A DNA stretch of 64,000 nucleotides from CAMDKS01 sp964402975 (GCA_964402975.1 CAYOEM010000002.1:124001-188000); one strand, 5' to 3'. Shown: positions 17,418 to 26,929, counted from the stretch's first letter. Notes: generated from the letters alone by a model not told the origin. Made by a program: numbers and translations.

Positions 17418-20401
17418 GACTGATCACCCGCCTTAGCTTGAGCAGCAATGGCATCCCTGTAACGAGGGTCGTCTTTGCGGCAAACACCGTCAAATGGGCA
17501 GTAGTCACAGTCTGAGGGGTCCGCCTCAAAACGTTGATTTTTTCTGATGGATTCAAGTCTTGCCGACCATCGGCCGCGCACAGATTGGACGACCTCTTCC
17601 ATGTCGTCGGGTCGCGCGTTACGGCCGATGATGCCAGAGGACTGAAGTAAAGGCTTTACCGAGGAGCCGACTGCCGCCACCGTGGGTTTGCCTTCTCGCA
17701 GATTGAAATAGACCGCCGCAATATTCTTTTGATCAGTTGAGAACTGTTCATGGCGATCGACTTTAGACTCTGAAAAAGCCTCCGCGTACAGTGGCAGTTG
17801 GGGCTCAAGCCCTAGTGCAATAAGCCGTTTTTGTGGAACTGTTGAGGTTTTGTAATCCACCAGGACCGTAAAGTCTCCTGAGCGATGCGCCGCATCTATT
17901 GAGCCCCTTAGTTTCACATCGAGTCCAGATAACTTGATGTTCGCGGGTTTCGCCTTACCAATAGAAAGCTCTGTTTCAACTGAGCGAATGCTAAATCCAC
18001 TCTCAAGCAACTGGCCCCAAAACCTTGCCACATCCAACCAGCCCTTGCCGAGCATTTGCTGAAAGTCCTCTGACCGTCGAAGCTCAGAGGGGATCAGTGA
18101 GGTTGCGATAGATTCCAGCCGCATGACGGCCCAGGGCACAAATTCAGGCCCAGGCGGCGGGCAGTTTTGTAAAGCTAGGTTAGGACTCAGCCCCGGAAGC
18201 TCTTCATCTCTAAAAAATGCCTCAAGAACCTTATGTAAGATTTGCCCGACGATAAGGGCTTTGCGATCCTCCGGCAGCTCGACGCTATCGATCCGCCGCA
18301 TTTCAAGAAGATACCGGTAAGGGCACCAAAGAAGACTTTTTAACCTTGATGCAGACGTATGACTCAGTAGATCTTCGGGGTTATTGGACAACCCCTCAAC
18401 CTCTGATTCTGATTTGGCGTAAGCTTTTGGGGGATCTTCTTTGCACCCCAGCCAAATCTCGCCATCGGTTGGCCTCGCATCACGAACGGGGACCTGACTG
18501 CGGAGCATTTCAATCCATCTAGATCTGACTTGAGGCGCGTCATTGTCTGATCTTGGATAACTGAGGTCCACGTTTGGCACCCGGGATGTCAGTAGATGGA
18601 ACGTCGTGTCCTCAAGGGCTTCAAGGTCACTCCAACCCGGAATGCCAACGCTTTCGCGCAGTGTATTATCCACAAGGCTGTCTACGGGAAGGGCCTGAGG
18701 AAACGAGCCTTCAACACAGCCGACAATGATGACATGTGTAAATGGGATATACCGCGCCTCGGTTAAGCCGATGATCTGCAACCCAGACAGTGGTTCGCCC
18801 GTATCCCGGAGAACTTCCGAGTCGCAGCATCGATAGACGTCAGAAAGAAATCTTGCCCAGTCACCGTCGCGGTACTCGAGTGTAGTCGCAACGCTGTGAA
18901 CTTGAGTGATAGAATCTTTGAGAATTCGCCAGCCCTCTCGTTGTCGGGGGCTCTTTTTGAAATCGTCGACTAACTCTGACGATATAAGCCCGAGCAGCCG
19001 TTCTGACATTTGGTCGACGGTTTTGGCCGCTAAGGGCTGGTGATTCATGCACCAATTCAATGCCGCATGGATATATTTACAGATGTCTTCATCGAATTGC
19101 CGCGAAAGGTACAAGGATAGCGGTTGGCCTCCTTGCCCAACATATTCTGGGATATCTTTCAGTTTTTGCTGAAATTCAAATAAATCGATACGCCCGGCGT
19201 TGAACAGTCGTTGAGTGATGGGGCTAAGAACGTATTGGCCAAAATCACGTAAATTGAAGGCCCCGGCTAAATTCTTACAAATTTCGAGCCAGTTCGCCGC
19301 TGAAGAGCATGACCACGCATTGGCTAGGGGCAGGTTGATCTTTAACGGATAGCCAAGTATTTCAGATGATCGAGACTCAAAAAAATCCTTTGCAGACGAG
19401 TAAACCGGTCCGTAAGCCTTTTCGTCGGTCACAATGATGGCAATGTCGTGTGGAGCCACTCCGTTTTGCATCAATTCTAGGGCCCAATTGAGGCTATTTG
19501 CAGCCTCATGGGTCATGTCGGAAGCCGAATGGATCGTTCTAATGTTCTTGCCCCATGAGTCTTTGGGTGCAAGATCTTCTGCGAGACCAACCGCAGAGCG
19601 CAGTCGCACCAGTGGCGCTTTTTTTAAATGTGGAGGAGGCAGGTCTAACCAGACAGAGCACTGATGCGTTTGACTAAGAGCACTCAGTAACTCGGTTTCA
19701 ATCTTTGGAAGAGACGTCAAACCACAAATTAATAAGCGTTTGTCGCCAATGATTTCCTTAAGGTGATCCGGACCGTTGTCTTTAATTTCTTGCAAACATT
19801 CCATAATGGCGTCAGCGCGCTGCGCGGATCTTATGGTCCATTCGTATTTTAACAGCCGCATCTCGAATTGACGGAGGACTTCGAACACATCGTCGATGCG
19901 CTGATCCATAACCGCCACAGCTGCATCTGAACGATGCCACTGGTTATTCAGGCGGGTTTTAATAGTGTCCTTAGCATCGATGGTATGACCGGCTCGGCGG
20001 AGCTCGGAGTAAAAGTGAAGAAGTTCGTGGGCGTGGGACCTATTAACGTTGAAACGGCTGCGCATTTCTGGCTCTTGAGCAGCGAGCGCGATAACGGTCT
20101 CCATAACTAACTCAGCTTGGGAGCTTACCATAACCGAATTGTTGTTTTTGTATCGCGATAGAGTGGACTCGAGAAAGTTTTCCCAAGTTTCCACTCGGGG
20201 AAGGAGAGTGGCCCCGCCCTGACGCAGGACCAGCTCTCTCACCAAATACCTTTGGAGGCGCTGAGTTGGTAGCACCACTACAATATCAGATAGGTGTCCT
20301 CGATAGGAAAGTAGCGCGTCGGCCAGTTCAGAGACAAGGCACCCACCTGCTGATATCGAGCGATGATGATTTAAAAAATCGGTTGATAATGTTTCTCGCA
20401 T
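17414..20401 (-). CDS. addB: AddB-like nuclease / inactivated helicase subunit
   Basis: This 995-residue partner of AddA precedes it in the operon. The N-terminus reads VVVLPTQRLQRYL where helicases have Walker A. It therefore has no ATP-binding loop, as in proteobacterial AddB. The C-terminal nuclease carries the RGSIDAAHRSGDF and VLVDYKTSTVPQKR elements. The four Cys of the iron-sulfur staple are seen: one in LLWCPYRYLLEMRR and three in CDYCPFDGVC near the end. Together with AddA it should form the RecBCD-equivalent exonuclease, with two nuclease sites. Whether it recognises a Chi sequence cannot be told here. Confidence 0.9.
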   Translation of the reverse strand: MRETLSTDFLNHHRSISAGGCLVSELADALLSYRGHLSDIVVVLPTQRLQRYLVRELVLRQGGATLLPRVETWENFLESTLSRYKNNNSVMVSSQAELVMETVIALAAQEPEMRSRFNVNRSHAHELLHFYSELRRAGHTIDAKDTIKTRLNNQWHRSDAAVAVMDQRIDDVFEVLRQFEMRLLKYEWTIRSAQRADAIMECLQEIKDNGPDHLKEIIGDKRLLICGLTSLPKIETELLSALSQTHQCSVWLDLPPPHLKKAPLVRLRSAVGLAEDLAPKDSWGKNIRTIHSASDMTHEAANSLNWALELMQNGVAPHDIAIIVTDEKAYGPVYSSAKDFFESRSSEILGYPLKINLPLANAWSCSSAANWLEICKNLAGAFNLRDFGQYVLSPITQRLFNAGRIDLFEFQQKLKDIPEYVGQGGQPLSLYLSRQFDEDICKYIHAALNWCMNHQPLAAKTVDQMSERLLGLISSELVDDFKKSPRQREGWRILKDSITQVHSVATTLEYRDGDWARFLSDVYRCCDSEVLRDTGEPLSGLQIIGLTEARYIPFTHVIIVGCVEGSFPQALPVDSLVDNTLRESVGIPGWSDLEALEDTTFHLLTSRVPNVDLSYPRSDNDAPQVRSRWIEMLRSQVPVRDARPTDGEIWLGCKEDPPKAYAKSESEVEGLSNNPEDLLSHTSASRLKSLLWCPYRYLLEMRRIDSVELPEDRKALIVGQILHKVLEAFFRDEELPGLSPNLALQNCPPPGPEFVPWAVMRLESIATSLIPSELRRSEDFQQMLGKGWLDVARFWGQLLESGFSIRSVETELSIGKAKPANIKLSGLDVKLRGSIDAAHRSGDFTVLVDYKTSTVPQKRLIALGLEPQLPLYAEAFSESKVDRHEQFSTDQKNIAAVYFNLREGKPTVAAVGSSVKPLLQSSGIIGRNARPDDMEEVVQSVRGRWSARLESIRKNQRFEADPSDCDYCPFDGVCRKDDPRYRDAIAAQAKAGDQS

Positions 20402-20484
20402 AGGGCGCCATTATGCCCGCAGGAGAGGACTTCCACAACAGTCCGCAGTCGGTTCTTTTGCGATTTATTATCCGACGTCGCGGA

Positions 20485-21375
20485 CTACTTGGCGCTCCAA
20501 CGCTTCTGAAGCAACCAGCTCAGGTAACTTAAATCCAGGGGTTTCATCGCTATTTCTTGGTGCTTGGCGTCCATATGTCGCTTAAAAACTGGGATGAGCG
20601 AGTGTTTCGAAGTGGTTAATATGAGGTAAAATTTTGCTTTAACGACAACCGGAAGCAACTCGTGAACGTGAGAGTCGTGAAATCCGTCCAAATCGAGGAT
20701 TAAAGTGCGTTTTTCAGCGTCTGGGGCAGCCGCGAATTTGTGCAGGTCAACGACCTCCTCCGCAGAAATGCCCAAACCTTTAAAAATTTCAATATATGTA
20801 TTTACCAAATTTCGATTGGATGCCATCACGCCTAAGATCGGCTTGGCGCCTGCAGCACTATCAGACTCGGCCGATGATGCGGGGCCGCTTTTAACTTTGG
20901 CTTTGTTCTGCTCCTCCAGCATATAGTTGCGAGCAACGTCGGTAATACTGACAATTCCCACAAGATTCTCTTTTTTAGGTTCCTTAGCCAATAGCACAGG
21001 AAAATGCCGTACGCGCTTTTCCAGGTGCAGTTTAACGATCTGCTTGTGTGCGTCTTTAACTTGAACGAATTCTACGGGCCTGGTCATGATCGTAGCCACA
21101 GTTCTCTTGAGCTTATCTTCGAGGTCTAGAAGCGTAAATTTTCTAACGATATCTCGTTCAGTGATAATACCGACGATCATTCCTTTGTCATCTTCAACTA
21201 AAACCGAAGATATTTTCTTGTCGATCATCTCCTTAACGACGTCCTGCATGAGCGCATCATGCTTAGCAAAGGAGACGGTGGAGTTGATATACCCGGCGTC
21301 ACCCTTGTTAGTTTGACTTTGCGCGGACTTATCGGTTGTGCTGGGATCTGCTGGTTTCACCTTATCGTCGGCCAT
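20485..21375 (-). CDS. CBS-pair protein with degenerate receiver-like C-terminal domain
   Basis: This is a 296-residue soluble protein. A charged N-terminal tail is followed by two CBS repeats (about residues 35-155; GIITERDIVRKF and GIVSITDVARNY are typical) that usually bind adenine nucleotides. After an Ala/Ser-rich linker the C-terminal 120 residues read like a response-regulator receiver: LILDLDGF at the phospho-Asp strand, LTTSKHS at the Thr strand and MKP at the Lys. The first strand lacks the acidic pair (VMASNRNLV), so phosphorylation is doubtful. I infer a ligand-sensing switch. AAAGGA precedes the start. It is the first gene downstream of the M28 peptidase on the same strand. Confidence 0.82.
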   Translation of the reverse strand: MADDKVKPADPSTTDKSAQSQTNKGDAGYINSTVSFAKHDALMQDVVKEMIDKKISSVLVEDDKGMIVGIITERDIVRKFTLLDLEDKLKRTVATIMTRPVEFVQVKDAHKQIVKLHLEKRVRHFPVLLAKEPKKENLVGIVSITDVARNYMLEEQNKAKVKSGPASSAESDSAAGAKPILGVMASNRNLVNTYIEIFKGLGISAEEVVDLHKFAAAPDAEKRTLILDLDGFHDSHVHELLPVVVKAKFYLILTTSKHSLIPVFKRHMDAKHQEIAMKPLDLSYLSWLLQKRWSAK

Positions 21376-21418
21376 TCCGCTATCCTTTTCGTCAAGTCAT
21401 GAGACAGCTTTATTTCGT

Positions 21419-23044
21419 TCAGTCGCTCTTTAATTTTACCGTGCGAACCGCAACTAAGCTACCCGACGACCCATAGATGTGAAAACGCCAGAGATCTCCA
21501 GATGCCAGCAAAAGGTCGTCTTTCGAAACAAAGAAGGTGCGCTGCTTTTGAGTTTTGGCCAGTTCTGCCGTTGTTACCAGGCTTTGACAGCCGAATTCTT
21601 GGCCAGAAGAGACTTTGCAAAGTTCCGCCGTTTGCGCGCCTAAGCTTTGAGAGACGGCAGCTGAAATACGGTAGCCACCATTGGTGCCACGAGCGACGGC
21701 CATCTTCACCAAATCTTTCGTGCTTGTTTGCTCTGCCCATTTGCTGGACGCTTCGGATGCCGCAGATTTAAGACCCGCTTCGTGAGCCAGAAAAGCCAGA
21801 GAAAGTTTGGTGAACTTTGTAGCGAGTTCAAAATCGATATGCTCAGACTTATCTTGGGCTGAGTGGTAATAAGCACTGTAATTAACAGGGTTTTCAAATG
21901 CAAACGCAGCATGAAACCCCTTTTCAGACCAAGAGCGGTGGTCCGACGTTCCGGCAGGCAGAGAAGCCGCCTTCCAGCCACCGCCCAAATAGCTGGAGGC
22001 AAGATCTTTTAAGTGTCTGACCAGAACGGGGCTAGTGTCAGTTGTGATTATGTAAATAGATTGGTCAGCACCATTAGCCGAATAACCGATCATGTCGAGC
22101 TGAAGCATCGAGGAGATTTTTTGAGATCTGGACGTGGCGGCCGCAGCGAGGTCCTTACTCCCAACAAGCCCGACCTCCTCAGCTGCGTAGGCATGCAGTT
22201 CGATGTTCCTTGAGAAGGTTGACCCCGTAGATTTTATCAGCCGAAGAACCTCCGTGAGCGCAGCGATACCCGTGGCATCATCATCAGCCCCGGGCGCTTT
22301 TGTGGAATCCAATGGGTTAATGGAATCAAGATGCGCGCCAAGAATGACTGTGCTCGCGGACGTATCCGCGCCGGGAATTTTAACTACAACACTTTGCTGC
22401 GTGTAGCCCGTATGGCTTTCTTTTGTGAGGGTTGCCCCGCTGGGCAGTAGAGGCTGCCAAAGGCTTTCGACTGTAGTCGTCGCGTTGACGGAAGCATTGG
22501 AGTGGAACCTAGTGCCCAGGGCCTCTAGAGTCGACACCGCGGTCTTAAGATTCGCACTAGAAACACCAGACAGCAGAGTTGCCACTGTGGGCAGACTGGC
22601 TGATGTTGGAATCATGGGAGAGTCGGCGTCCCCGAGGAGGGTCCTGCTTTGGTTTATTTGAAGGATCTCAAGTGCCCCACAAGCATGAACATCTCGGTGC
22701 GCATCCATGGCGAGCCGATCCAAGTCCTCGATCGACACATTGGCAATGACGGCGCGGCCCAAACCGGACTTAAAAGACGTAAAGTAGGCGACCGTGTCTG
22801 GTCTTGTTTTAACCGAATTGGCAAAGGAAGATCCTGGGATATAACTAACCATAACCGTGCGTATTCTCTTTGTCTCGCTGCCAATCGCGAATAAACCAGC
22901 GTCAGGGTAAAAATCCCTACCATCCACGCTCCAATTGCCAGCCCCGTGACGAACCGACACGTCATTCAAGGGAACACTGCTCACTCCCAGGAAACCGTAA
23001 AAAAGTAATAGAGCCAAACCATGATAATTAGGTGCGCAGCGCAT
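21419..23044 (-). CDS. Secreted M28-family zinc aminopeptidase
   Basis: This 541-residue exported aminopeptidase has a signal peptide at residues 1-25 and a pro-region to about residue 165. The M28 catalytic domain carries all metal ligands: His238 in GAHLDS, Asp in APGADDDATG, Glu-Glu in AAEEVGLVG, Asp in LDMIG and the final His in YYHSAQDK. A C-terminal domain follows, possibly beta-rich like a pre-peptidase domain. The start is ATG 23044; it overlaps the stop of the tiny upstream gene (TGATG), and GAGG lies seven bases before it. It presumably digests peptides outside the cytoplasm. Confidence 0.9.
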   Translation of the reverse strand: MRCAPNYHGLALLLFYGFLGVSSVPLNDVSVRHGAGNWSVDGRDFYPDAGLFAIGSETKRIRTVMVSYIPGSSFANSVKTRPDTVAYFTSFKSGLGRAVIANVSIEDLDRLAMDAHRDVHACGALEILQINQSRTLLGDADSPMIPTSASLPTVATLLSGVSSANLKTAVSTLEALGTRFHSNASVNATTTVESLWQPLLPSGATLTKESHTGYTQQSVVVKIPGADTSASTVILGAHLDSINPLDSTKAPGADDDATGIAALTEVLRLIKSTGSTFSRNIELHAYAAEEVGLVGSKDLAAAATSRSQKISSMLQLDMIGYSANGADQSIYIITTDTSPVLVRHLKDLASSYLGGGWKAASLPAGTSDHRSWSEKGFHAAFAFENPVNYSAYYHSAQDKSEHIDFELATKFTKLSLAFLAHEAGLKSAASEASSKWAEQTSTKDLVKMAVARGTNGGYRISAAVSQSLGAQTAELCKVSSGQEFGCQSLVTTAELAKTQKQRTFFVSKDDLLLASGDLWRFHIYGSSGSLVAVRTVKLKSD

Positions 23045-23238
23045 CAAGGTGCCTCAAGCCTCCATCCCTCGGCTTCGTAGTCACTACTTCCGTCCCACGC
23101 GGCAGGTAATCCTTCAACACCCGTGTTCGATGCTGTGATGTTGGGTCGCCCACAACGATTTAATAATCCAACAACTACGATCATTGAAACACTGATTACA
23201 AGGAGTGAACGTGTAACTTTTTTTAACAACTCAAGCAT
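23044..23238 (-). CDS. Tiny membrane or signal-peptide protein coupled to M28 peptidase
   Basis: This is a 64-residue open frame with basic start MLELLKKVTR, one strongly hydrophobic segment (LLVISVSMIVVVGLL) and an acidic tail ending EAEGWRLEAP. Its stop overlaps the ATG of the peptidase gene (TGATG), a coupling arrangement that supports a real gene. A Cys at residue 29 follows the hydrophobic part, but LNRC is a poor lipobox. I do not recognise it. It may be a membrane-anchored partner of the peptidase, or its coupled leader frame. Confidence 0.5.
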   Translation of the reverse strand: MLELLKKVTRSLLVISVSMIVVVGLLNRCGRPNITASNTGVEGLPAAWDGSSDYEAEGWRLEAP

Positions 23239-23303
23239 CTTTGACGTCCAATAGTTAACGTGTTTCCACCGAGCGACAGCGAGTATATCAAATTTCTGTT
23301 ATC

Positions 23304-23333
23304 TTGGACAAAATTCGGTGGTTAGACTATGAT
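23304..23333 (+). promoter_or_regulatory. Candidate sigma70-type promoter for sppA
   Basis: TTGGAC (23304-23309) and TATGAT (23328-23333) are 18 bp apart in the divergent spacer, about 70 bp before the GTG of sppA, which has AGGAGA upstream. Confidence 0.4.
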
Positions 23334-23403
23334 TGAGGTCATTAAATGGCCAATCGCGCGGATGGCGGCCAGATTATTTTGTCGAGGCTAGGAGATTTTT
23401 GAC

Positions 23404-25263
23404 GTGAGTGACTGGAGTGATGAGCCTACAACGATTCAACCCAAGAAAAATTTTATCTTCCGATGGTTAGGATCCATTTTCAGATGGCTCCGTAACTTTT
23501 TCGCTCTCTTCGGTTTGATGGCTTTTTTAGGGCCCGTCATTGTTATTTGGTCATTCCTTCACTTCACACAATCAGACCGTCCAACAAAAATCGCAGCCAA
23601 GGATAACAAAACACCATTCTCGCTCTGGCTCACGCTTGACAGTCCTATTATGGAGCATGAACCTCGCATAGACGAGGCTGTATTTAGACATCTGTTTTCG
23701 AACGATGGGGGCATCTACCTACCGCAAATAAGAGCAGCTCTGCGCAATGCCGCCGATGATAAGCTAGTGAAAGACCTGCAAATAGTGATCAATGGCCTCT
23801 CTGGTAGTCCTGCCGACCTAGAGGAACTTCGCAACATCATTCTACAGTTCAAAGCGAGCGGAAAGCCCGTTACCGCCTGGGTCAGTCACATGGACAACGC
23901 CGCACTCCTTGTGTCGAGCTCAGCGGATAAAGTAAATATGAATCCCGTAGCAGAGGTTTCACTGCCTGGTCCTGCTTTCTCGATGACTTACTTTGGCGAG
24001 GGACTAAAGAGGCTTGGCGTTGAGATGCAGATTGTCAGAACCGGCAAATTTAAGAGCGCATTTGAACCCTTTGTCAGTAACGAGCCCAGTTCTGAGAGTC
24101 GTGAGGCACTTGGCGCCGTCGAACGAAACATGCGTGATAACATGGTCAAGCTCATTGCTCAGGGCCGAAAGAAACAGGACAGTGAGGTCTTTTTGTGGCT
24201 GAAGGAGACAGTCTTCACACCAGCCAAAGCCAAAGAGCTGGGCATCGTCGACGAGCTTGCTTACGTACCCCACATAAATTTTGAAACCTCAAATGACCGC
24301 AGTCTCGACGACTATGCGGATGATGACTCTTTGGCGTCAAGACTTTCTAAGGGGTACAGCCTTCGTCCAGACGAAGGTTTGGGCTTCATAGAGGCAGTTG
24401 GTAACATTGTTGAATACGAGGATGGAGAAACCTCCATCACACCCGAAGTTATGGCTGAAGAAATGGCTTGGGCTACGGACAACAACGACGTGAAGGCAGT
24501 CGTAATTCGCATAGCTAGTCCCGGGGGTAGCGCAAGTGCTTCGGATTACATTTGGGACCGGGTTAGGGCTCTTAATGAAAAAAAACCTGTCATTGTGAGC
24601 ATGGGATCCGTGGCAGCTTCCGGTGGGTATTACATCGCCTCTGGGGCAAGACATATTTTTGCTGATGCCTCGACCATAACGGGATCAATTGGTGTTATCG
24701 GAATGCTACCCAATCTTGAGGGCATGAGGGACAAATGGGGAGTTAGCTTTCACACCATCACTCAAAGCAACCGGGCAAACCTACTTGGTGGCAGAAAAAT
24801 GACCCCACAAGATCAGACATATATGCAGAACTCGGTAGAGGATGTGTACCGAACCTTTAAAAGTCGTGTAGCATCCAGTCGAAAGATGTCTATGGAGAAA
24901 GTCGAGCAACTGGCTCAAGGTCGAATTTATACAGGACAGCAAGCAAAGGACATTGGGCTCGTCGACGAGATTGGAGACCTCAAAGAAGCTTTTCAGTTTG
25001 CTAAGAAAGAGGCGGGACTTGATCCTGATAAACTCTACCCGATTCATCGCTACCAACCACCAGTATTGTCAGCAACAGAATGTTTGCGCAGCCTAAGTCA
25101 TCTTCGGAAATGTATTCGAAAGCACGGTAGTCATGTTCGAAGTGTGATCGTAAAAAGCATCATAGGCCCTGAATTACGTGAAGTGGATGAGCTACGACGG
25201 GCACAAAAGACCGCAACTCAGGGCGGCGCACTTGCCATCCTTCCCGTTGCAGTTAAGTTGTGA
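23404..25263 (+). CDS. sppA: Signal peptide peptidase SppA, long form
   Basis: This 619-residue membrane-anchored serine protease of family S49 digests cleaved signal peptides. One membrane segment lies near residues 35-60, followed by tandem S49 domains. The Ser/Lys dyad is present: Lys217 in RTGKFKSAFEPF (N-terminal domain) and Ser406 in GSVAASGGYYIAS (C-terminal domain), spaced as in the E. coli enzyme. The start is GTG 23404, with AGGAGA upstream. The C-terminal 60 residues are basic and lie beyond the usual domain. It converges on a minus-strand lipoprotein-like gene 15 bp on, with no clear terminator between. Confidence 0.94.
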   Translation: MSDWSDEPTTIQPKKNFIFRWLGSIFRWLRNFFALFGLMAFLGPVIVIWSFLHFTQSDRPTKIAAKDNKTPFSLWLTLDSPIMEHEPRIDEAVFRHLFSNDGGIYLPQIRAALRNAADDKLVKDLQIVINGLSGSPADLEELRNIILQFKASGKPVTAWVSHMDNAALLVSSSADKVNMNPVAEVSLPGPAFSMTYFGEGLKRLGVEMQIVRTGKFKSAFEPFVSNEPSSESREALGAVERNMRDNMVKLIAQGRKKQDSEVFLWLKETVFTPAKAKELGIVDELAYVPHINFETSNDRSLDDYADDDSLASRLSKGYSLRPDEGLGFIEAVGNIVEYEDGETSITPEVMAEEMAWATDNNDVKAVVIRIASPGGSASASDYIWDRVRALNEKKPVIVSMGSVAASGGYYIASGARHIFADASTITGSIGVIGMLPNLEGMRDKWGVSFHTITQSNRANLLGGRKMTPQDQTYMQNSVEDVYRTFKSRVASSRKMSMEKVEQLAQGRIYTGQQAKDIGLVDEIGDLKEAFQFAKKEAGLDPDKLYPIHRYQPPVLSATECLRSLSHLRKCIRKHGSHVRSVIVKSIIGPELREVDELRRAQKTATQGGALAILPVAVKL

Positions 25264-25278
25264 TTAGATCGATAAAGG

Positions 25279-25776
25279 TTACTTGAACAGTTTATTCACT
25301 TCTTCAAGCGTTTTAGCACTACCCATAGGCGTAGCGGCAGTTGTCCCGCCATTGATCAAGCTGATATTAACCGAATACTTACTGGCGTCATTCATGAAGC
25401 GTGAATTCATGATACAAGCGAAAATTGTCCGAGACGTATTCATTCGTCCCACGTAGAAGACGTTTTCTTTGGGCGCTATGATTCCCACACGCTGCGGCAC
25501 TAGAGTACATCGGCAAGACTGTTCGTTAGCACATGCCACGGGCTGAGCTGTTTTGACGATGGAGTAGGGGTTACCTAGAAGACCGCCCACATTGATCTGG
25601 GCATTGACGTTTTCAACCTGTGTTGTGCCATCACCGCCAACACTGCCAACTTCCACGTTTTCAACGCGGGTATCGCCGTCGCCGTTGACCGTGTCAATTT
25701 GTGGTTTTACCTCGCGACAAGACCATGAGAAGGACGCAACCAGAATACTGACAGCAAAAAAATATCGGTTTAACAT
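25279..25776 (-). CDS. Small exported protein with VENV repeats
   Basis: This is a 165-residue exported protein. The signal peptide ends at SFSWSC, a possible lipoprotein Cys with weak lipobox. The mature part opens with two repeated GDG-T-x-VENV units (GDGDTRVENVEVG and GDGTTQVENVNAQ), then a domain with three Cys in ACANEQSCRCTL and one in FACIMNSRF, likely disulfide-bonded. A strong GGGAGGGG ribosome site precedes the ATG. It has no family that I know. The Gly-Asp-rich repeats resemble calcium-binding turns, but this is only a resemblance. Confidence 0.7.
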   Translation of the reverse strand: MLNRYFFAVSILVASFSWSCREVKPQIDTVNGDGDTRVENVEVGSVGGDGTTQVENVNAQINVGGLLGNPYSIVKTAQPVACANEQSCRCTLVPQRVGIIAPKENVFYVGRMNTSRTIFACIMNSRFMNDASKYSVNISLINGGTTAATPMGSAKTLEEVNKLFK

Positions 25777-25888
25777 TAGCCCCTCCCAGTGGGGCTTACT
25801 ATCGGTAAAGTCGATATGTAACTTCAGTTATATATTTTATTTAATAAAATACGGGGACTTACAGCCTATTAATAAAATCAGCTTGGTA

Positions 25889-26638
25889 TTAATTTTTCGC
25901 CATCTTGTCGTGAATAATCTGTTCAACGTCCAAACCCGTAAGTTGGCGAAGTCCACGGATCAAGATCCAAATTGCAACCATCATGATAATTAGACTTGGA
26001 ATAACGATGACGGGATAGCTAAGTGCTGTCATGCGCGCAAGCTGCTCGTTGAATTCAGACGTTCCCGCTGGAGCTTTTAAAACCCATATCGCCAGGAAGA
26101 AGTTTAGTACGGCGGACACCACAAAAGACAACGCCAGAATAACTGTTGTCTTAACCATAAGTTTAGAAAACTGCTTTTGAGCGTTGTTTTTCTCCAGAGC
26201 CGCTTCAACTTTTGCAACATTGATCACTCGGTCATTGTATAACAATAACTTAATCAAAGGTTTTGATGTGCGAAGAGACCCTAGGGTGATCAAAGCAATG
26301 ATACCTGGTATGCTAGCCTCTTTCGCAGCAAACCAAACACCATCCACCTGAAGTAGACCTAGACCACCCGTAAGTAAAATACTCACAAACCCTAAAATCG
26401 AGACAAAATTGTGGTGCTTAGTGGTGAAAAACTCCCAAGCTCCATAAAGGACCGGAAGGCTTAAAGCCACTAGCATGGCGAAAAATGGGCCTAGCTTATC
26501 GGGGGACGACAGCTTATTCAAAATAACAGCTGGAAACACAATATTGACCAAAAGATTCAGCAAAGGGCTCGGCGCGGCCGCTCTAGGGGCTGAATTTTCG
26601 GCGGCTGGCGCTTTTTCACTATCGTTTACTGTAGACAT
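25889..26638 (-). CDS. Integral membrane protein, VC0807-like family
   Basis: This is a 249-residue polytopic inner-membrane protein. An Ala/Pro-rich N-terminal tail (about 25 residues) is followed by roughly six hydrophobic segments. The opening LLNLLVNIVFPAVILNKLS and the central GSLRTSKPLIKLLLYNDR resemble the VC0807 family, a group of uncharacterised membrane proteins distantly like intracellular septation protein A. The assignment is by eye and moderate. AGGA lies before the ATG. No operon partner is obvious; the tiny Lys-rich gene is divergent. Confidence 0.68.
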   Translation of the reverse strand: MSTVNDSEKAPAAENSAPRAAAPSPLLNLLVNIVFPAVILNKLSSPDKLGPFFAMLVALSLPVLYGAWEFFTTKHHNFVSILGFVSILLTGGLGLLQVDGVWFAAKEASIPGIIALITLGSLRTSKPLIKLLLYNDRVINVAKVEAALEKNNAQKQFSKLMVKTTVILALSFVVSAVLNFFLAIWVLKAPAGTSEFNEQLARMTALSYPVIVIPSLIIMMVAIWILIRGLRQLTGLDVEQIIHDKMAKN

Positions 26639-26728
26639 TTGGCTTCGTCCTGATGTTGAATGGCGATTCTAAGCCACAAGGCTTAAAACATCAACCCGTC
26701 GAAACTGAAATGAACAGGAGTACGACCC

Positions 26729-26929
26729 ATGGCAACAAAAAGCCCAGCAAAAACAAAAGAGACCTTCAAATTAGTTAAAAAGCGTAATGGTCGTTGGTCC
26801 GTTAAGGCCAACAATGGCAAATTCATCAACGGCGACGAAAAGGTGAAAATTCTCGCTGCAAAAGGCGTTATCAAAGTTATGAAAAAGAAAGAAGGCGCCC
26901 CAGCTGCAACAGCCCCAGCAGCTGAGTAA
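26729..26929 (+). CDS. Small Lys-rich basic protein
   Basis: This is a 66-residue very basic protein with AACAGGAG eight bases before the ATG, so it is well supported for translation. It opens MATKSPAKTKETF, contains KLVKKRNGRWSVK and FINGDEKVK, and closes with an Ala/Pro tail (APAATAPAAE). The terminal tails look like those of small nucleic-acid-binding or ribosome-associated proteins, and the core could be a small beta-sheet (YegP/DUF1508-like core text KNGRWSVKANNGKFI is reminiscent). A hairpin terminator follows. Function unknown. Confidence 0.68.
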   Translation: MATKSPAKTKETFKLVKKRNGRWSVKANNGKFINGDEKVKILAAKGVIKVMKKKEGAPAATAPAAE

